From NCBI GenBank assembly GCA_009775225.1, contig VSPE01000003.1:1-64000 (forward strand): DNA of 64,000 nt, given 5' to 3'. A program made the position numbers and the translations under genes. The stretch comes from Muribaculaceae bacterium. Lineage in GTDB: Bacteria > Bacteroidota > Bacteroidia > Bacteroidales > Muribaculaceae. The notes beneath the pieces are model-generated. The model searched no databases. It was not told where the DNA came from and worked only from the letters and a program-made list of their open reading frames with translations. Shown here one piece after another: positions 54,600 through 64,000 of the stretch (its first letter is position 1; each line of letters starts with the position of its first letter).

Positions 54600-55877
54600 A
54601 TGAAAAAACTTTTACTCACTCTCGCAAGTGCTGTTGCACTCGCTTTCAGCGCCAGTGCCGCTGAGACGACCGTGGTAGACTTCGCCAACGGAACTTCTTT
54701 TAAAGGAGCAGAGAACACAACGCAGACTATCGACGGCGTAGAGTTCACCTTCCTGACCGCAAACGCATACATCAGCACCGGCTACAACAATGCCCCCAAC
54801 TATCTGATGATGAAATACGCCGAACCCCGCGGTGCTTTCCAGTTCTCGCTCCCCTTCGACTGCTCCAAGATTGTAGTCACCACCACCGCCTCGCCTTCCA
54901 CAAGCGCAGACAACAAAGTGACACTCTATGCTAACGATGTGGCAGTACTCGAGCAGTCAATCAACAAAGCCAACTCCGACTTCACCTTCGACCTCGGCGA
55001 AAACACCGCCGCGGGCACTGTCTACAAGTTCGTAGCCACCGGCAAGAAAAACTCGCAGATGGCCAAGCTCACATTCTACCCCGTCACCGACGAACCCTCG
55101 CTCTCAATCGACGACAAGCTCCTCAGCTTCGCGACCGGCCTCAATGGCGAGCAGACACTCTCCTTCAAGGTGAACTGCAGCAACATCACCGATGCCATCA
55201 CCGTAACTTCGAGCAACCCCGCCTTCACTCCCGTGAAAGCATCCGTTACCGCCGATGAAGCAGCCGAAGGCATCGAAATTCTATTCAAGGGCACTTCCAC
55301 CGAAATCCTCGAAGGCTCCGTTACCGTATCGGCCAACGGTACAAGCGCCGAGATTGATGTAGAAGGTTTTGCCGTAGCTCACGCAGGCACCGAGAGCGAC
55401 CCCCTCACCGTTTCCGACGTCCTCGCAATGAACAACGCCAATGACGGAACCTTCTATATAAAAGGCACCGTAGGCAAGTTCTGCGCCGCCAACGCCAAAG
55501 ACGGCATGGTAACCGAGGTTGCCGACGCCACCAAGAACGTCAAGAGCAACATCATCCTCAAGGAAGGCGACAAGATGATTGGCGTTGCACTCCCCGTCGG
55601 TGAGACCCGCGACATGCTCAACATCGTCGACAACCCCTCCGTTGCAGGCAAGACTATCGTTATCTCCGGCTCTCTCGAAGCATACTTCAGCGCTCCCGGC
55701 GTTAAGAACACACAGTATGTATCAGGCCTCGACGAAAGCGGCATCGACAACATCACAGCCGACAGCAACGCACCCGCCGAGTACTATAACCTCCAGGGCG
55801 TACGCGTAGCCAACCCCGAAGCTGGCCTCTACATCCGCCGTCAGGGCAACAACGTTACCAAAGTATACGTGAAATAA
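54600..55877 (+). CDS. Secreted multi-domain protein with OB-fold-like domain and T9SS tail
   Basis: A 425-residue exported protein (signal peptide MKKLLLTLASAVALAFSASA). An N-terminal beta-sandwich (about 22-165) precedes a bacterial Ig-like part (LSIDDKLLSFATGLNGEQTLSFKVNC, to about 260). Next comes a DUF6359/OB-fold-like domain (SDPLTVSDVLAMNNANDGTFYIKGTVGKF to about 385). The tail EYYNLQGVRVANPEAGLYIRRQ is a T9SS sorting signal almost the same as that of the protein at 8001-9458. Function unknown; the domain set suggests a surface-displayed binding protein. TAAATTTG at 54591-54598 resembles a -7 box but lies too close to the ATG to be a normal promoter. Confidence 0.7.
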   Translation: MKKLLLTLASAVALAFSASAAETTVVDFANGTSFKGAENTTQTIDGVEFTFLTANAYISTGYNNAPNYLMMKYAEPRGAFQFSLPFDCSKIVVTTTASPSTSADNKVTLYANDVAVLEQSINKANSDFTFDLGENTAAGTVYKFVATGKKNSQMAKLTFYPVTDEPSLSIDDKLLSFATGLNGEQTLSFKVNCSNITDAITVTSSNPAFTPVKASVTADEAAEGIEILFKGTSTEILEGSVTVSANGTSAEIDVEGFAVAHAGTESDPLTVSDVLAMNNANDGTFYIKGTVGKFCAANAKDGMVTEVADATKNVKSNIILKEGDKMIGVALPVGETRDMLNIVDNPSVAGKTIVISGSLEAYFSAPGVKNTQYVSGLDESGIDNITADSNAPAEYYNLQGVRVANPEAGLYIRRQGNNVTKVYVK

Positions 55878-55900
55878 ATAATACGTAACCGCATTTCCGG

Positions 55901-55934
55901 CCCGGGCCTGCATCAAGCAAGCCCGGGTTTTTTT
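55901..55934 (+). terminator. Rho-independent terminator
   Basis: CCCGGGC (55901-55907) pairs with GCCCGGG (55921-55927), followed by seven T residues (55928-55934). It ends the 54600 transcript before nadA. Confidence 0.9.
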
Positions 55935-56043
55935 ATGAAAACCAGGACAACAGGCGGCAAAAAAACATAGCTCCGGCATCCAATTAGCCTACACCAGCCC
56001 CTGTCAAAAAATAATTTTATTTTTAATTTCCGCGGGAAAACCG

Positions 56044-56051
56044 TAATTTTG
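56044..56051 (+). promoter_or_regulatory. -7 promoter box for nadA
   Basis: TAATTTTG matches TAnnTTTG, 28 bases before the nadA ATG. A T-rich stretch lies at the -33 position. It probably drives nadA-leuS-rdgB and perhaps more. Confidence 0.65.
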
Positions 56052-56078
56052 CACTATCAAAAATTTTTGAACCCATAT

Positions 56079-57044
56079 ATGGATTGCAGCACACAGTGCA
56101 AAGACGCTTCGGGCGAAAGCCTTAAGGAGCAGATTTTGCGTCTAAAAAAAGATAAACAAGCCATAATCCTGGCACACTACTACGTAGACGGCGACATACA
56201 GGATATAGCCGATTTCGTAGGCGACTCACTCGCGCTGGCTCAGAAAGCAGCAGCAGCCTCAGAAGGCGCCCGCATAGTAGTGATGTGCGGAGTAAACTTC
56301 ATGGGCGAGACCGTAAAGGCCCTATGCCCCGATAAAAAAGTACTCGTGCCCGACACCGCTGCCGGATGCTCTCTCGCCGACAGCTGCCCCGCCGACGACT
56401 TCGCCCGCTTCATAGCCGAACACCCCGGCCACACCGTAATATCATACGTAAACACCACCGCCGAGGTAAAGGCTCTCTCCGACGTGCTGGTCACCTCAGG
56501 CAACGCCCGCCGCATTGTGGAGAGCTTCCCCGCCGACGCCAAAATAATCTTCGGCCCCGACCGCAACCTCGGAGCCTATCTCAACGCCGTGACAGGCCGC
56601 GAAATGGTACTGTGGGACGGTGCGTGCCATGTGCATGAGCGCTTCTCGGCCGAAAGCATAGCGCGCCTCAAGGCCGGGCACCCCGATGCTCCCGTGCTCG
56701 TACACCCCGAGTGCAAGCGCCCCGTGGTACTCCTGGCCGACAAGGTTGGCTCCACGGCGGCACTCCTCGACTACGCCCTCGCCAGCGACGCCAAAGAATT
56801 CATCGTAGCCACCGAGAGCGGCATACTGCACCAAATGCGCAAGGCCGCCCCGAACAAGACATTCATACCCGCGCCGCCAGCCGACAGCACTTGCGCCTGC
56901 AACGACTGCGCATACATGAAGCTCAATACCCTCGCCAAGCTGCGCGACTGCCTCGCCGACGAAGCTCCCGAGGTGTCGCTCGACCCCGAACTAGCACAGA
57001 AAGCTCTCCGCCCCATAAACCGCATGCTCGAACTAAGCCGATAA
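56079..57044 (+). CDS. nadA: Quinolinate synthase A
   Basis: A 321-residue cytoplasmic [4Fe-4S] enzyme that condenses iminoaspartate with dihydroxyacetone phosphate to give quinolinate in NAD biosynthesis. ATG at 56079 is used; the TTG at 56049 would overlap the promoter box. The three cluster cysteines are C70 (CGVNFMGETVK), C183 (GACHVHERF) and C277 (CNDCAYMK). Other family motifs are ILAHYYVDGDIQDIADFVGDSL and HPECKRPVV. No nadB or nadC is nearby in the window. It is followed by leuS after 12 bases, an operon-like spacing. Confidence 0.96.
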   Translation: MDCSTQCKDASGESLKEQILRLKKDKQAIILAHYYVDGDIQDIADFVGDSLALAQKAAAASEGARIVVMCGVNFMGETVKALCPDKKVLVPDTAAGCSLADSCPADDFARFIAEHPGHTVISYVNTTAEVKALSDVLVTSGNARRIVESFPADAKIIFGPDRNLGAYLNAVTGREMVLWDGACHVHERFSAESIARLKAGHPDAPVLVHPECKRPVVLLADKVGSTAALLDYALASDAKEFIVATESGILHQMRKAAPNKTFIPAPPADSTCACNDCAYMKLNTLAKLRDCLADEAPEVSLDPELAQKALRPINRMLELSR

Positions 57045-57056
57045 ACCCCTCCCGCA

Positions 57057-59828
57057 ATGGAATACAATCATAAAGACATCGAAGGCCGCATACACCGCTA
57101 CTGGGCCGACAAAGATATATACCGCGTAAGCATCGACAGCTCCCGCCCCAAGTTCTACGTCCTCGACATGTTCCCCTACCCCTCGGGCGCGGGCCTGCAT
57201 GTGGGTCATCCCTTAGGATATATCGCCAGCGACATATACTCGCGCTACAAACGCCTTCAGGGCTTCAACGTACTCCACCCCATGGGCTTCGACGCCTACG
57301 GCCTCCCCGCCGAGCAGTACGCCATACAGACAGGCCAGCACCCCGAGGTGACTACCCGCGAGAACATCGCCCGCTACCGCAGCCAGCTCGACAATATCGG
57401 CTTCTCGTTCGACTGGAGCCGACAGATACGCACCTGCGACCCCGAGTTCTACAAGTGGACGCAGTGGGCCTTCCTCAAGATGTTCGGCTCGTACTACGAC
57501 CGCAAGGCCGACAAAGCCATGCCCATAGAGAAACTCGTGGAGCACTTCGAGCGCCAGGGCACTCAGGGCCTCGACGCTGCCTGCTCGAAAGAGCTGACAT
57601 TCACCGCCCAAGAGTGGAATGCAGCCGACCGCAAGCGCCGCAGCGACATCCTTATGAACTACCGCATAGCCTACCTCGGCAACACTATGGTGAACTGGTG
57701 CCCCAAGCTCGGCACCGTGCTCGCCAACGACGAAGTGAGCGAAGGCCTCTCCGTGCGCGGCGGCCACCCCGTGGAGCAGAAAGAGATGTGGCAGTGGTGC
57801 CTCCGTGTATCGGCATACGCAGAGCGTCTCCTCCGCGGCCTCGACACTATCGACTGGTCGGACTCTATCAAGGAGACACAGCGCAACTGGATTGGCCGCT
57901 CCGAAGGCGCCGAGATGCGCTTTAAAATCGACGGGCGCGACGACCTCGAACTGGAGATTTTCACCACCCGTGCCGACACCGTCTTCGGTGTGACATTCAT
58001 GGTGCTCGCACCCGAAAGCAAGTACGTCGACGCCGTAACCACTCCCGACCGCCGCGCCGACGTCGACGCCTACCTCGCTTCTATCCGCAACCGCACCGAG
58101 CGCGAGCGTATGATAGACAAGCGCGTGACAGGCGTATTCTCAGGCTCATACGCTATCAACCCCCTCTCGGGGAAGAAAGTGCCCGTGTGGATTAGCGACT
58201 ACGTGCTCGCCGGCTACGGCACAGGCGCTATCATGGCCGTGCCCGCACATGACAGCCGCGATTACGCCTTCGCCCGCCACTTCGACCTCCCCGTCGTTCC
58301 CCTCATCGAAGGCGCCGACGTGAGCGAGGCCTCTTTCGAAGCCAAGGAAGGCCGCATGATTAACTCCGAAGGCCCCTCGCTCAACCTCAACGGCCTCACC
58401 GTCAAAGAAGCCATTGCAGCCGCCAAGCGCTACGTCGAAGAAGCAGGCATAGGACGCGTGAAGGTGAACTACCGCCTCCGCGACGCTATCTTCAGCCGCC
58501 AGCGCTACTGGGGCGAACCCATACCCGTATGCTATGTCGACGGTATTCCCGAAGCCTACGACGCCCTGCCCCTCGAGCTGCCCGAAATCGACAAATACCT
58601 CCCCACCGAGACCGGCGAGCCACCCCTGGGCCGCGCCAAAAACTGGCAGACACCCGAAGGCTATCCCCTCGAGCTCAACACCATGCCCGGCTTCGCAGGC
58701 TCGTCGGCATACTACCTCCGCTACATGGACCCGCACAACTCCGAGGCGCTCGTGTCGAAGGAGGCAAACGAATACTGGCGCTCCGTCGACCTCTATGTAG
58801 GCGGCTCCGAGCACGCCACCGGCCACCTCATATACAGCCGCTTCTGGAACAAATTCCTCTTCGACCTCGGCGAAGTAGTGGAAGACGAACCCTTCCGCAA
58901 GCTCATCAACCAAGGCATGATTCAGGGCCGCAGCAACTTTGTGTACCGCATCAAGGATACCAACACCTTTGTGAGCGCAGGCCTCAAGGATGAGTACGAC
59001 ACCACCCCCATACACGTCGACATCAACATCGTGACAGACGACATCCTCGACACCGAAGCCTTCCGCAGCTGGCGTCCCGAATTTGCCGACGCACAGTTCA
59101 TACTCGAAGACGGCAAATACGTGTGCGGCAACGCCGTCGAGAAAATGTCCAAGTCGATGTTCAACGTTGTCAACCCCGACGACATGATTGAACGCTACGG
59201 CGCCGACACCCTCCGCCTCTACGAGATGTTCCTCGGCCCCGTGGAGCAGAGCAAACCATGGGATACTCACGGCATCGACGGCGTACACCGCTTCGTGCGC
59301 AAGCTATGGGCTCTCTATTGGAAAGGCGACACCCTCCTTGTCGACGACTCCGAGCCTACCGCCGAAAACCTCAAGAGCCTGCACAAGCTCATCAGGAAAG
59401 TAGGCTCCGACATCGAGACTTTCTCCTTCAATACCTCGGTAGCAGCCTTCATGATATGCGTCAACGAGCTCGCACAGCAGAAATGCCGCTCGCGCGCCGT
59501 ACTCGAGCAGCTCCTCATTGTGCTCGCCCCCTTCGCGCCCCACGTGGCCGAAGAGCTATGGCACAACGCACTCGGCCACGACACCACCGTGTGCGACGCC
59601 GTATGGCCCGATTTCTGCGAGGAATACCTCAAGGAAAGCTCCGTAACTATGGCTGTGTCGTTCAACGGCAAGGCTCGCTTCAACATCACCGTTCCCGCCG
59701 ACGCCGATGCCGACTCCATACAGCAGACCGCAATGGCCGACCCCGCCGCAGAGAAGTGGCTCGACGGAAAGACAGTGCGCAAGGTAATCGTTGTCCCCGG
59801 CAAGATTATCAATATCGTAATCGGCTGA
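57057..59828 (+). CDS. leuS: Leucyl-tRNA synthetase
   Basis: A 923-residue class I synthetase that charges tRNA-Leu with leucine. The HIGH motif appears as HVGHPLGY near residue 50, preceded by FPYPSGAGL. The editing domain (about 230-420) holds [13 protein letters not shown] and [17 protein letters not shown]. The KMSKS signature is residues 696-700. The anticodon-binding and C-terminal domains are complete, ending [15 protein letters not shown]. The length is normal for Bacteroidota. It lies between nadA and rdgB on the same strand and is probably part of the same transcript. Confidence 0.98.
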   Translation: MEYNHKDIEGRIHRYWADKDIYRVSIDSSRPKFYVLDMFPYPSGAGLHVGHPLGYIASDIYSRYKRLQGFNVLHPMGFDAYGLPAEQYAIQTGQHPEVTTRENIARYRSQLDNIGFSFDWSRQIRTCDPEFYKWTQWAFLKMFGSYYDRKADKAMPIEKLVEHFERQGTQGLDAACSKELTFTAQEWNAADRKRRSDILMNYRIAYLGNTMVNWCPKLGTVLANDEVSEGLSVRGGHPVEQKEMWQWCLRVSAYAERLLRGLDTIDWSDSIKETQRNWIGRSEGAEMRFKIDGRDDLELEIFTTRADTVFGVTFMVLAPESKYVDAVTTPDRRADVDAYLASIRNRTERERMIDKRVTGVFSGSYAINPLSGKKVPVWISDYVLAGYGTGAIMAVPAHDSRDYAFARHFDLPVVPLIEGADVSEASFEAKEGRMINSEGPSLNLNGLTVKEAIAAAKRYVEEAGIGRVKVNYRLRDAIFSRQRYWGEPIPVCYVDGIPEAYDALPLELPEIDKYLPTETGEPPLGRAKNWQTPEGYPLELNTMPGFAGSSAYYLRYMDPHNSEALVSKEANEYWRSVDLYVGGSEHATGHLIYSRFWNKFLFDLGEVVEDEPFRKLINQGMIQGRSNFVYRIKDTNTFVSAGLKDEYDTTPIHVDINIVTDDILDTEAFRSWRPEFADAQFILEDGKYVCGNAVEKMSKSMFNVVNPDDMIERYGADTLRLYEMFLGPVEQSKPWDTHGIDGVHRFVRKLWALYWKGDTLLVDDSEPTAENLKSLHKLIRKVGSDIETFSFNTSVAAFMICVNELAQQKCRSRAVLEQLLIVLAPFAPHVAEELWHNALGHDTTVCDAVWPDFCEEYLKESSVTMAVSFNGKARFNITVPADADADSIQQTAMADPAAEKWLDGKTVRKVIVVPGKIINIVIG

Positions 59829-59870
59829 CACCGCGCAATAAATAGCCACATTTCACGTTAACAAGTAACG

Positions 59871-60455
59871 ATGAAGCCTATAGTATTCGCAACAAACAAC
59901 ACCCACAAGCTGGCCGAGCTACGACAGATGCTCGGCCAACGCTTCGAGGTGCTCTCGCTCAGCGACATTGACTGCCACGACGACATCCCCGAGACCGGCT
60001 CTACCTTCGAGGAAAACGCCCTACTCAAAGCACGCTGGGTAAAAGACCGCTACGGATACGACTGCTTCGCCGACGACTCCGGCCTCGAAGTCGACGCTCT
60101 CGGCGGACGCCCCGGCATACACAGCGCGCGATACGCCGGCGAGCACGGCGACAGCGACGCAAACAACGCCCTCCTGCTCCGCGAACTCGAAGGATATACC
60201 GACCGCACGGCACGCTTCCGCTGCACTATAGCTCTTCTGGCCGGAGACGACGAGCCTCGCTTCTTCAACGGCACCGTCGAAGGCTCTATCATAGAGCACC
60301 CCGACGGCTCTCAAGGCTTCGGATACGACCCACTCTTCCGCCCCGACGGCTGGGACTGCACATTCGCGCAAGCCGCACCCGAACGCAAAAACGCAGTCAG
60401 CCACCGCGGAAAAGCGGTTAGCGAACTCGTGAAATATCTCGAAAAACTCTATTGA
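59871..60455 (+). CDS. rdgB: XTP/dITP diphosphatase (RdgB/HAM1 family)
   Basis: A 194-residue cytoplasmic enzyme that hydrolyses ITP, dITP and XTP to monophosphates, keeping deaminated purines out of nucleic acids. The nucleotide motif is FATNNTHKLAEL at the N-terminus. The metal and catalytic segment FEENALLKARW is followed by DDSGLEVDALGGRPGIHSARYAG. The base-recognition part GFGYDPLFRPDG and the end AVSHRGKAVSELVKYL are also present. Length matches the family (about 195). The next gene begins two bases after its stop. Confidence 0.96.
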   Translation: MKPIVFATNNTHKLAELRQMLGQRFEVLSLSDIDCHDDIPETGSTFEENALLKARWVKDRYGYDCFADDSGLEVDALGGRPGIHSARYAGEHGDSDANNALLLRELEGYTDRTARFRCTIALLAGDDEPRFFNGTVEGSIIEHPDGSQGFGYDPLFRPDGWDCTFAQAAPERKNAVSHRGKAVSELVKYLEKLY

Positions 60456-60457
60456 TA

Positions 60458-62902
60458 ATGATAAAGAAACCCCTTCTCCTTCTCATAATCGCATTTCTCG
60501 GTATCACCGCGCAAGCTCAGCAGATTAACGGTCGCTGGACTATATTTCCGGTATCATCCGACCGCTTCTCGCAGCTCATCGAGACCCCGCACAAGGTGTA
60601 CACCCTCGCCGGCAACGCCCTGTCGGCATACAGCCTCGACGACAACGAGAGCATTGTATACAACACCTCGAACGGTCTGTCCGAGAACGGCAAAATCGCA
60701 GGCCTGTACTATAACTTCGACCGGAACTACCTCCTTATCGCATACGAGTCGGCAAACATTGACATACTGTACGACAACGGTAAAGTGGTGAATATGCCTG
60801 ACATCCGCGACGCCGTAATAACCGGCAACCGCTCTATCAACAATGTTGTGTTCAGCGAGGGCAAGATATACGTAGCCACCGGCTTCGGCTTCGTGATTTT
60901 CAACGACGACACCCACTCCGTGAAAGAATCGGGCATATTCGACACCAACGTGCTTAACGCCCTCCACATCGCCGACCACCTCGTCATACAGTACTATAAA
61001 GGAAACACTCCGTACACTCACTACGCCCCCGACGACGTGCGCCACAGCACTCTCGACAAATTCAAGACAGGGACGCAGATATGGAAAAACGGCAAAATAA
61101 TACAGCTCGCTCCCGATAAAATCGCATTCCGAAACAACTCCAACGGCATTTCCTGCTGGAAGTTCACCGACATTTCCAAATTCGAATACTCGGGCATCGA
61201 CACAAAGACCTACAACGTAGCAGCAGAGGCTATTCCCACTGCAGGAGGCCTACTCGCGTACTCCGACGTATACGTATGGTTTATCGACGCCGACGGAACC
61301 TCCACATACACTCCCATACCCGCCGCACTCAAAGGAGCCACCTTCCTCGGTGGAAACAGCATAAAAGGAATTTGGGCCGAGCTGGACGGCGAACTCGCCA
61401 AATACGACATCTCGGGCGACTCCCCCAAGAAACTGATGACCCTCGACACTCCCGAAGGCACTACTGTAGACATCCCCGTATTCATGCACTGGAACAAGGC
61501 CGGTACAAAACTGTACCTGTCCAACCACACCATGAACTCATACTACGAAAACCCAGGAGACAACTGGTACGACGCAAGCTATGTCGACCTGTTTGAAGGC
61601 GGCAACTTCTACGACCGTGGCGTAAAAGATGCAAAGCGATACAATAAATACGACGGATTTATGCACAACGCCGCCACTGGTCGTCTAAGCTCAAGCCTCG
61701 GCTTTGCCATTGACCCCGAAGACGACGACATCCTATACTTCGCAAGCAACGGTATGGGTGTCTTAATGACAAAAGGAAACGACATAATCGGCATATCAAA
61801 CAAATACAACAACCCCACTCCCGAATACTGGTGGATGAACCGTACTCTCGACGTAAACATCGACTCCGAGGGCAACTTATGGATGGTAGTCGGATACAAT
61901 GCCGACCTCAATACCCCTACCATAGGTATTCTTCCCGCAGCCAAGCGCCGCAAACTCGAAGAATGCACGGCCGACGACTGGATTGCTATTACTCACAATA
62001 AATTTATCAACAACCCCGAGATTAGTTTCAGCCGCGAGGCCCGCTCGCTGTTCTGCAAGCACTCCAACATGAAGTTCTGGAACATCGGAAATCAGGAAGC
62101 CGGCTTTGCAGCTTACGACGACAACGGCACTCCCCTCAACATCAACGACGACAAGTGCGCACACTACCAGTCAGTAACCGACACTGAAGGAAACACTATA
62201 AAGCTCAACTTCAGCTACTGCATGGACGAAGACCAAAATGGTGCCGTGTGGTTCGGTTGCGACCGAGGTGTATACTATATCGCCAACCCCAAAGAGGCCG
62301 TAAACTCGGCCACGCTGCGTGTAAAGCGTCCCATCGTTCCGCGCAACGACGGCACAAACTTCGGCGACTACCTGCTCGAGTCCGAAAGCGTGTACAGCAT
62401 CGCCGTGGACCACTCTAACCGCAAATGGCTCGGAACATACTCCTCAGGCGTATACCTCGTAAGCGCCGACGGCACACGCATACTCGCACATTACGACATG
62501 CTGAACTCCCCCCTGCCTTCCAACTCCATTTTCGCTATCTCCTGCGACCCCCTCAGCAATAAAGTGTACTTCGGCACTCCCGGCGGCCTCGCCTGCTTCG
62601 ACAGCGACTCCGCTCCCGCAGCCGACTCTTACTCCGATGTGTACGCATATCCCAACCCCGTACGCCCCGAATACACCGGCTGGATTACAATCACAGGGCT
62701 AATGGACGATTCTCTCGTCAAAATCGCCGACATGGCCGGCAACGTATTCTTCTCCGGCCGCTCCGAAGGCGGCATGATTTCTTGGGACGGCTGCGACGCC
62801 GCCGGAAACCGCGTGCGCAGCGGTGTATACCTCGTGTTCGCCTCGCAGAACGCTACAGGCAGCAACTCCGGCGTTGTCACTAAAATTATGGTTGTGAACT
62901 GA
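60458..62902 (+). CDS. porZ: PorZ-like type IX secretion system beta-propeller protein
   Basis: An 814-residue exported protein. ATG at 60458, two bases after the rdgB stop, is preferred over a TTG at 60452. A signal peptide (about 1-20) leads into two beta-propellers (about 25-330 and 380-720; ALSAYSLDDNESIVYNTSNGLSENG is a typical blade) and a C-terminal sorting-domain-like module (YPNPVRPEYTGWITITGLMDDSLVKIADMAGNVFFSGR). This is the layout of PorZ, the surface component of the T9SS attachment complex that links cargo to lipopolysaccharide. The length is close to known PorZ (about 780). An alternative is another two-component-propeller protein. The presence of many T9SS cargo proteins supports the call. 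Confidence 0.65.
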   Translation: MIKKPLLLLIIAFLGITAQAQQINGRWTIFPVSSDRFSQLIETPHKVYTLAGNALSAYSLDDNESIVYNTSNGLSENGKIAGLYYNFDRNYLLIAYESANIDILYDNGKVVNMPDIRDAVITGNRSINNVVFSEGKIYVATGFGFVIFNDDTHSVKESGIFDTNVLNALHIADHLVIQYYKGNTPYTHYAPDDVRHSTLDKFKTGTQIWKNGKIIQLAPDKIAFRNNSNGISCWKFTDISKFEYSGIDTKTYNVAAEAIPTAGGLLAYSDVYVWFIDADGTSTYTPIPAALKGATFLGGNSIKGIWAELDGELAKYDISGDSPKKLMTLDTPEGTTVDIPVFMHWNKAGTKLYLSNHTMNSYYENPGDNWYDASYVDLFEGGNFYDRGVKDAKRYNKYDGFMHNAATGRLSSSLGFAIDPEDDDILYFASNGMGVLMTKGNDIIGISNKYNNPTPEYWWMNRTLDVNIDSEGNLWMVVGYNADLNTPTIGILPAAKRRKLEECTADDWIAITHNKFINNPEISFSREARSLFCKHSNMKFWNIGNQEAGFAAYDDNGTPLNINDDKCAHYQSVTDTEGNTIKLNFSYCMDEDQNGAVWFGCDRGVYYIANPKEAVNSATLRVKRPIVPRNDGTNFGDYLLESESVYSIAVDHSNRKWLGTYSSGVYLVSADGTRILAHYDMLNSPLPSNSIFAISCDPLSNKVYFGTPGGLACFDSDSAPAADSYSDVYAYPNPVRPEYTGWITITGLMDDSLVKIADMAGNVFFSGRSEGGMISWDGCDAAGNRVRSGVYLVFASQNATGSNSGVVTKIMVVN

Positions 62903-62932
62903 TTTAACCCATTCTGCGTTAATCTAATCAAG

Positions 62933-63466
62933 ATGAGCGAAGACTCCGTACTGCGCTACGCCGACGAGCGCGACAAAACCTTTGGTATCGCCGGCATGAC
63001 GATAACCCTCGTCGCTTGCCGCGACGAAGAACTTCTCGCTGAGATAAGGCTTGATGCCGAACCCGGCGAAACAATGGTTATGACGCACGACTACGGCATG
63101 CGCGCAAACCCGCGCATGTCCGCCAAAATAATATGGACTCAGGCCCTCGACGAGCTCCGCACCACCACTTCGATGGCGCTCGGCAACATCGTATGCCGAC
63201 GCTACGTAATGGCGCGGCGAGGCCTCACGCCTGCCGACACAACTCCTATCCGCGAAGCCGTCCGCAGCGAAGGTCTCACCCACTGCTCGCTCGAGCAGGA
63301 CGAAGCCGATGCTCTGTTCGAGCGCTGCCTCTCCACCGTAGACCGCATATTCAGGCACAGCACCGTACATCAGGTTGCCGCAGCCTTCGCCGACGAGCTG
63401 TCTGCCCGACGCACCATGTCGGCCCGCGAAGCGATAGAGCTACTCTCCTCACTCGGCCTGAGATAA
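62933..63466 (+). CDS. Conserved hypothetical protein
   Basis: A 177-residue protein of unrecognised family without signal peptide or membrane segment. The N-terminal half is beta-rich ([22 protein letters not shown]). The rest is helical and charged, with [20 protein letters not shown] and several Arg- and Glu-rich helices, ending in [15 protein letters not shown]. Composition and helical arrangement suggest a cytoplasmic, possibly multimeric protein. It lies 30 bases after the porZ-like gene and 103 bases before panB, all on the same strand, so it is a real gene in a core region. No function can be assigned from sequence. Confidence 0.7.
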   Translation: MSEDSVLRYADERDKTFGIAGMTITLVACRDEELLAEIRLDAEPGETMVMTHDYGMRANPRMSAKIIWTQALDELRTTTSMALGNIVCRRYVMARRGLTPADTTPIREAVRSEGLTHCSLEQDEADALFERCLSTVDRIFRHSTVHQVAAAFADELSARRTMSAREAIELLSSLGLR

Positions 63467-63569
63467 AAAGCATCGCATCCCGATTTTTTTTGACAGCCTT
63501 TATCGCGTCGGAGCGCACATACCCCCGGCGCGACTACTTGGAAACTTCTTCAAAAGAATAGCTAACATC

Positions 63570-64000
63570 ATGTCAACAAACACAGTAGACAACAAGCGCA
63601 AAGTAACTACCGCGCGCCTCATAGAAATGAAACAACGCGGCGAGAAAATCGCCATGCTCACAGCATACGACTACTCAAGCGCAAAACTCATTGACGAAGC
63701 AGGCATCGACGTTATCCTCGTCGGTGACTCGGCGTCAAACGTAATGGCCGGCAACGTAACCACACTCCCCATTACTCTCGACCAGATGATTTACCACGCC
63801 AAAAGCGTAATCAAAGGCACCGAGCGCGCGCTCGTTGTATGCGACATGCCATTCGGCACATACCAGGGCAACTCCAAAGAAGCTCTCGCATCGGCTATCC
63901 GCATCATGAAGGAAAGCCATGCCGAAGCAGTAAAAATGGAAGGCGGCGCCGAAATTCGCGAATCTATCGAGCGTATTCTCTGCGCAGGCATACCCGTAAT
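63570..64000 (+). CDS. panB: Ketopantoate hydroxymethyltransferase (partial, runs off the window)
   Basis: The first 143 codons of a gene that continues beyond the window. The enzyme adds a hydroxymethyl group from methylene-tetrahydrofolate to 2-oxoisovalerate, the first step of pantothenate synthesis. Visible motifs are [33 protein letters not shown] with the metal-binding Asp, [16 protein letters not shown] and [13 protein letters not shown], and the substrate Lys appears in AEAVKMEGG. The start ([14 protein letters not shown]) is the usual Bacteroidota form. The stretch 63467-63569 before it contains no gene and no clear promoter. Confidence 0.95.
   Translation, partial: MSTNTVDNKRKVTTARLIEMKQRGEKIAMLTAYDYSSAKLIDEAGIDVILVGDSASNVMAGNVTTLPITLDQMIYHAKSVIKGTERALVVCDMPFGTYQGNSKEALASAIRIMKESHAEAVKMEGGAEIRESIERILCAGIPV

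Noticed and set aside
56049..56078. Ten-residue N-terminal extension of NadA from a TTG start
   Set aside because: The TTG is part of the TAATTTTG promoter box, and the ATG at 56079 gives the expected NadA start.
60452..60457. TTG start overlapping the rdgB stop for the PorZ-like gene
   Set aside because: The ATG at 60458, two bases after the rdgB stop, is a stronger start and gives a normal signal peptide.
1..64000. tRNA, rRNA, CRISPR arrays, riboswitches or a replication origin
   Set aside because: The intergenic gaps were read for cloverleafs, regular repeats and conserved riboswitch cores; nothing fitting was found. The 46157-46223 element lacks tRNA T-loop and anticodon features.

Overview
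The window looks like a chromosomal segment of a gut Bacteroidales bacterium, most likely a Muribaculaceae-type organism. The grounds are paired SusC/SusD genes, a hybrid two-component regulator, a FecI/FecR-type sigma and anti-sigma pair, many secreted proteins with type IX secretion (T9SS) C-terminal tails, and repeated TAnnTTTG promoter boxes. Apart from one AT-rich island the DNA is GC-rich. The family assignment is inference; phylum and order are well supported.

Layout. 0-2.4 kb: small housekeeping or accessory genes (SMR exporter, GNAT acetyltransferase, small membrane protein, SGNH-like DUF4886 protein). 2.65-29.2 kb: a large polysaccharide utilization locus (PUL 1) centred on a hybrid two-component regulator (12720-16802). 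Leftwards it has two GH16 endoglucanase-like enzymes, small secreted proteins, a beta-helix and a BspA-type leucine-rich-repeat protein, a GH3 and a CE7 esterase. Rightwards it has SusC, SusD, a Tat-exported FAD oxidoreductase, a second GH3, a DUF5040 protein and a second FAD oxidoreductase with an N-terminal beta-sandwich. GH16 plus GH3 points to a beta-glucan substrate (inference). 29.3-32 kb: a dicarboxylate/amino-acid symporter overlapping a Ser-type sulfatase. 32.2-34.6 kb: an AT-rich restriction-modification island next to a decayed gene end.

34.7-51.3 kb: PUL 2, with FecR, an STN-domain SusC, SusD, a GH31 fused to a sugar isomerase/epimerase-like TIM barrel, a beta-helix protein, and a 1468-residue protein with two endonuclease/exonuclease/phosphatase (EEP) domains alternating with two beta-helices. 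An ECF sigma factor lies convergent at the far end. FecR and this sigma gene, about 16 kb apart and on opposite strands, share a bipartite upstream motif TTACGTA-N16-GCGTCTAWTA with identical spacing, so the sigma probably drives both. 51.3-55.9 kb: further secreted proteins (two more EEP enzymes, a PCMD-like protein, a T9SS cargo protein). 56-64 kb: core genes nadA, leuS, rdgB, a PorZ-like T9SS protein, an unknown conserved gene and the start of panB.

Working model. PUL 1 is sensed by the hybrid regulator, which may act on ATTTRC-type repeats found upstream of both susC and the first GH16. PUL 2 is sensed by the STN-SusC/FecR/sigma relay. Much of the cargo of both loci appears to leave through T9SS, to which the PorZ-like protein belongs. 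No tRNA, rRNA, CRISPR array or insertion sequence was seen.
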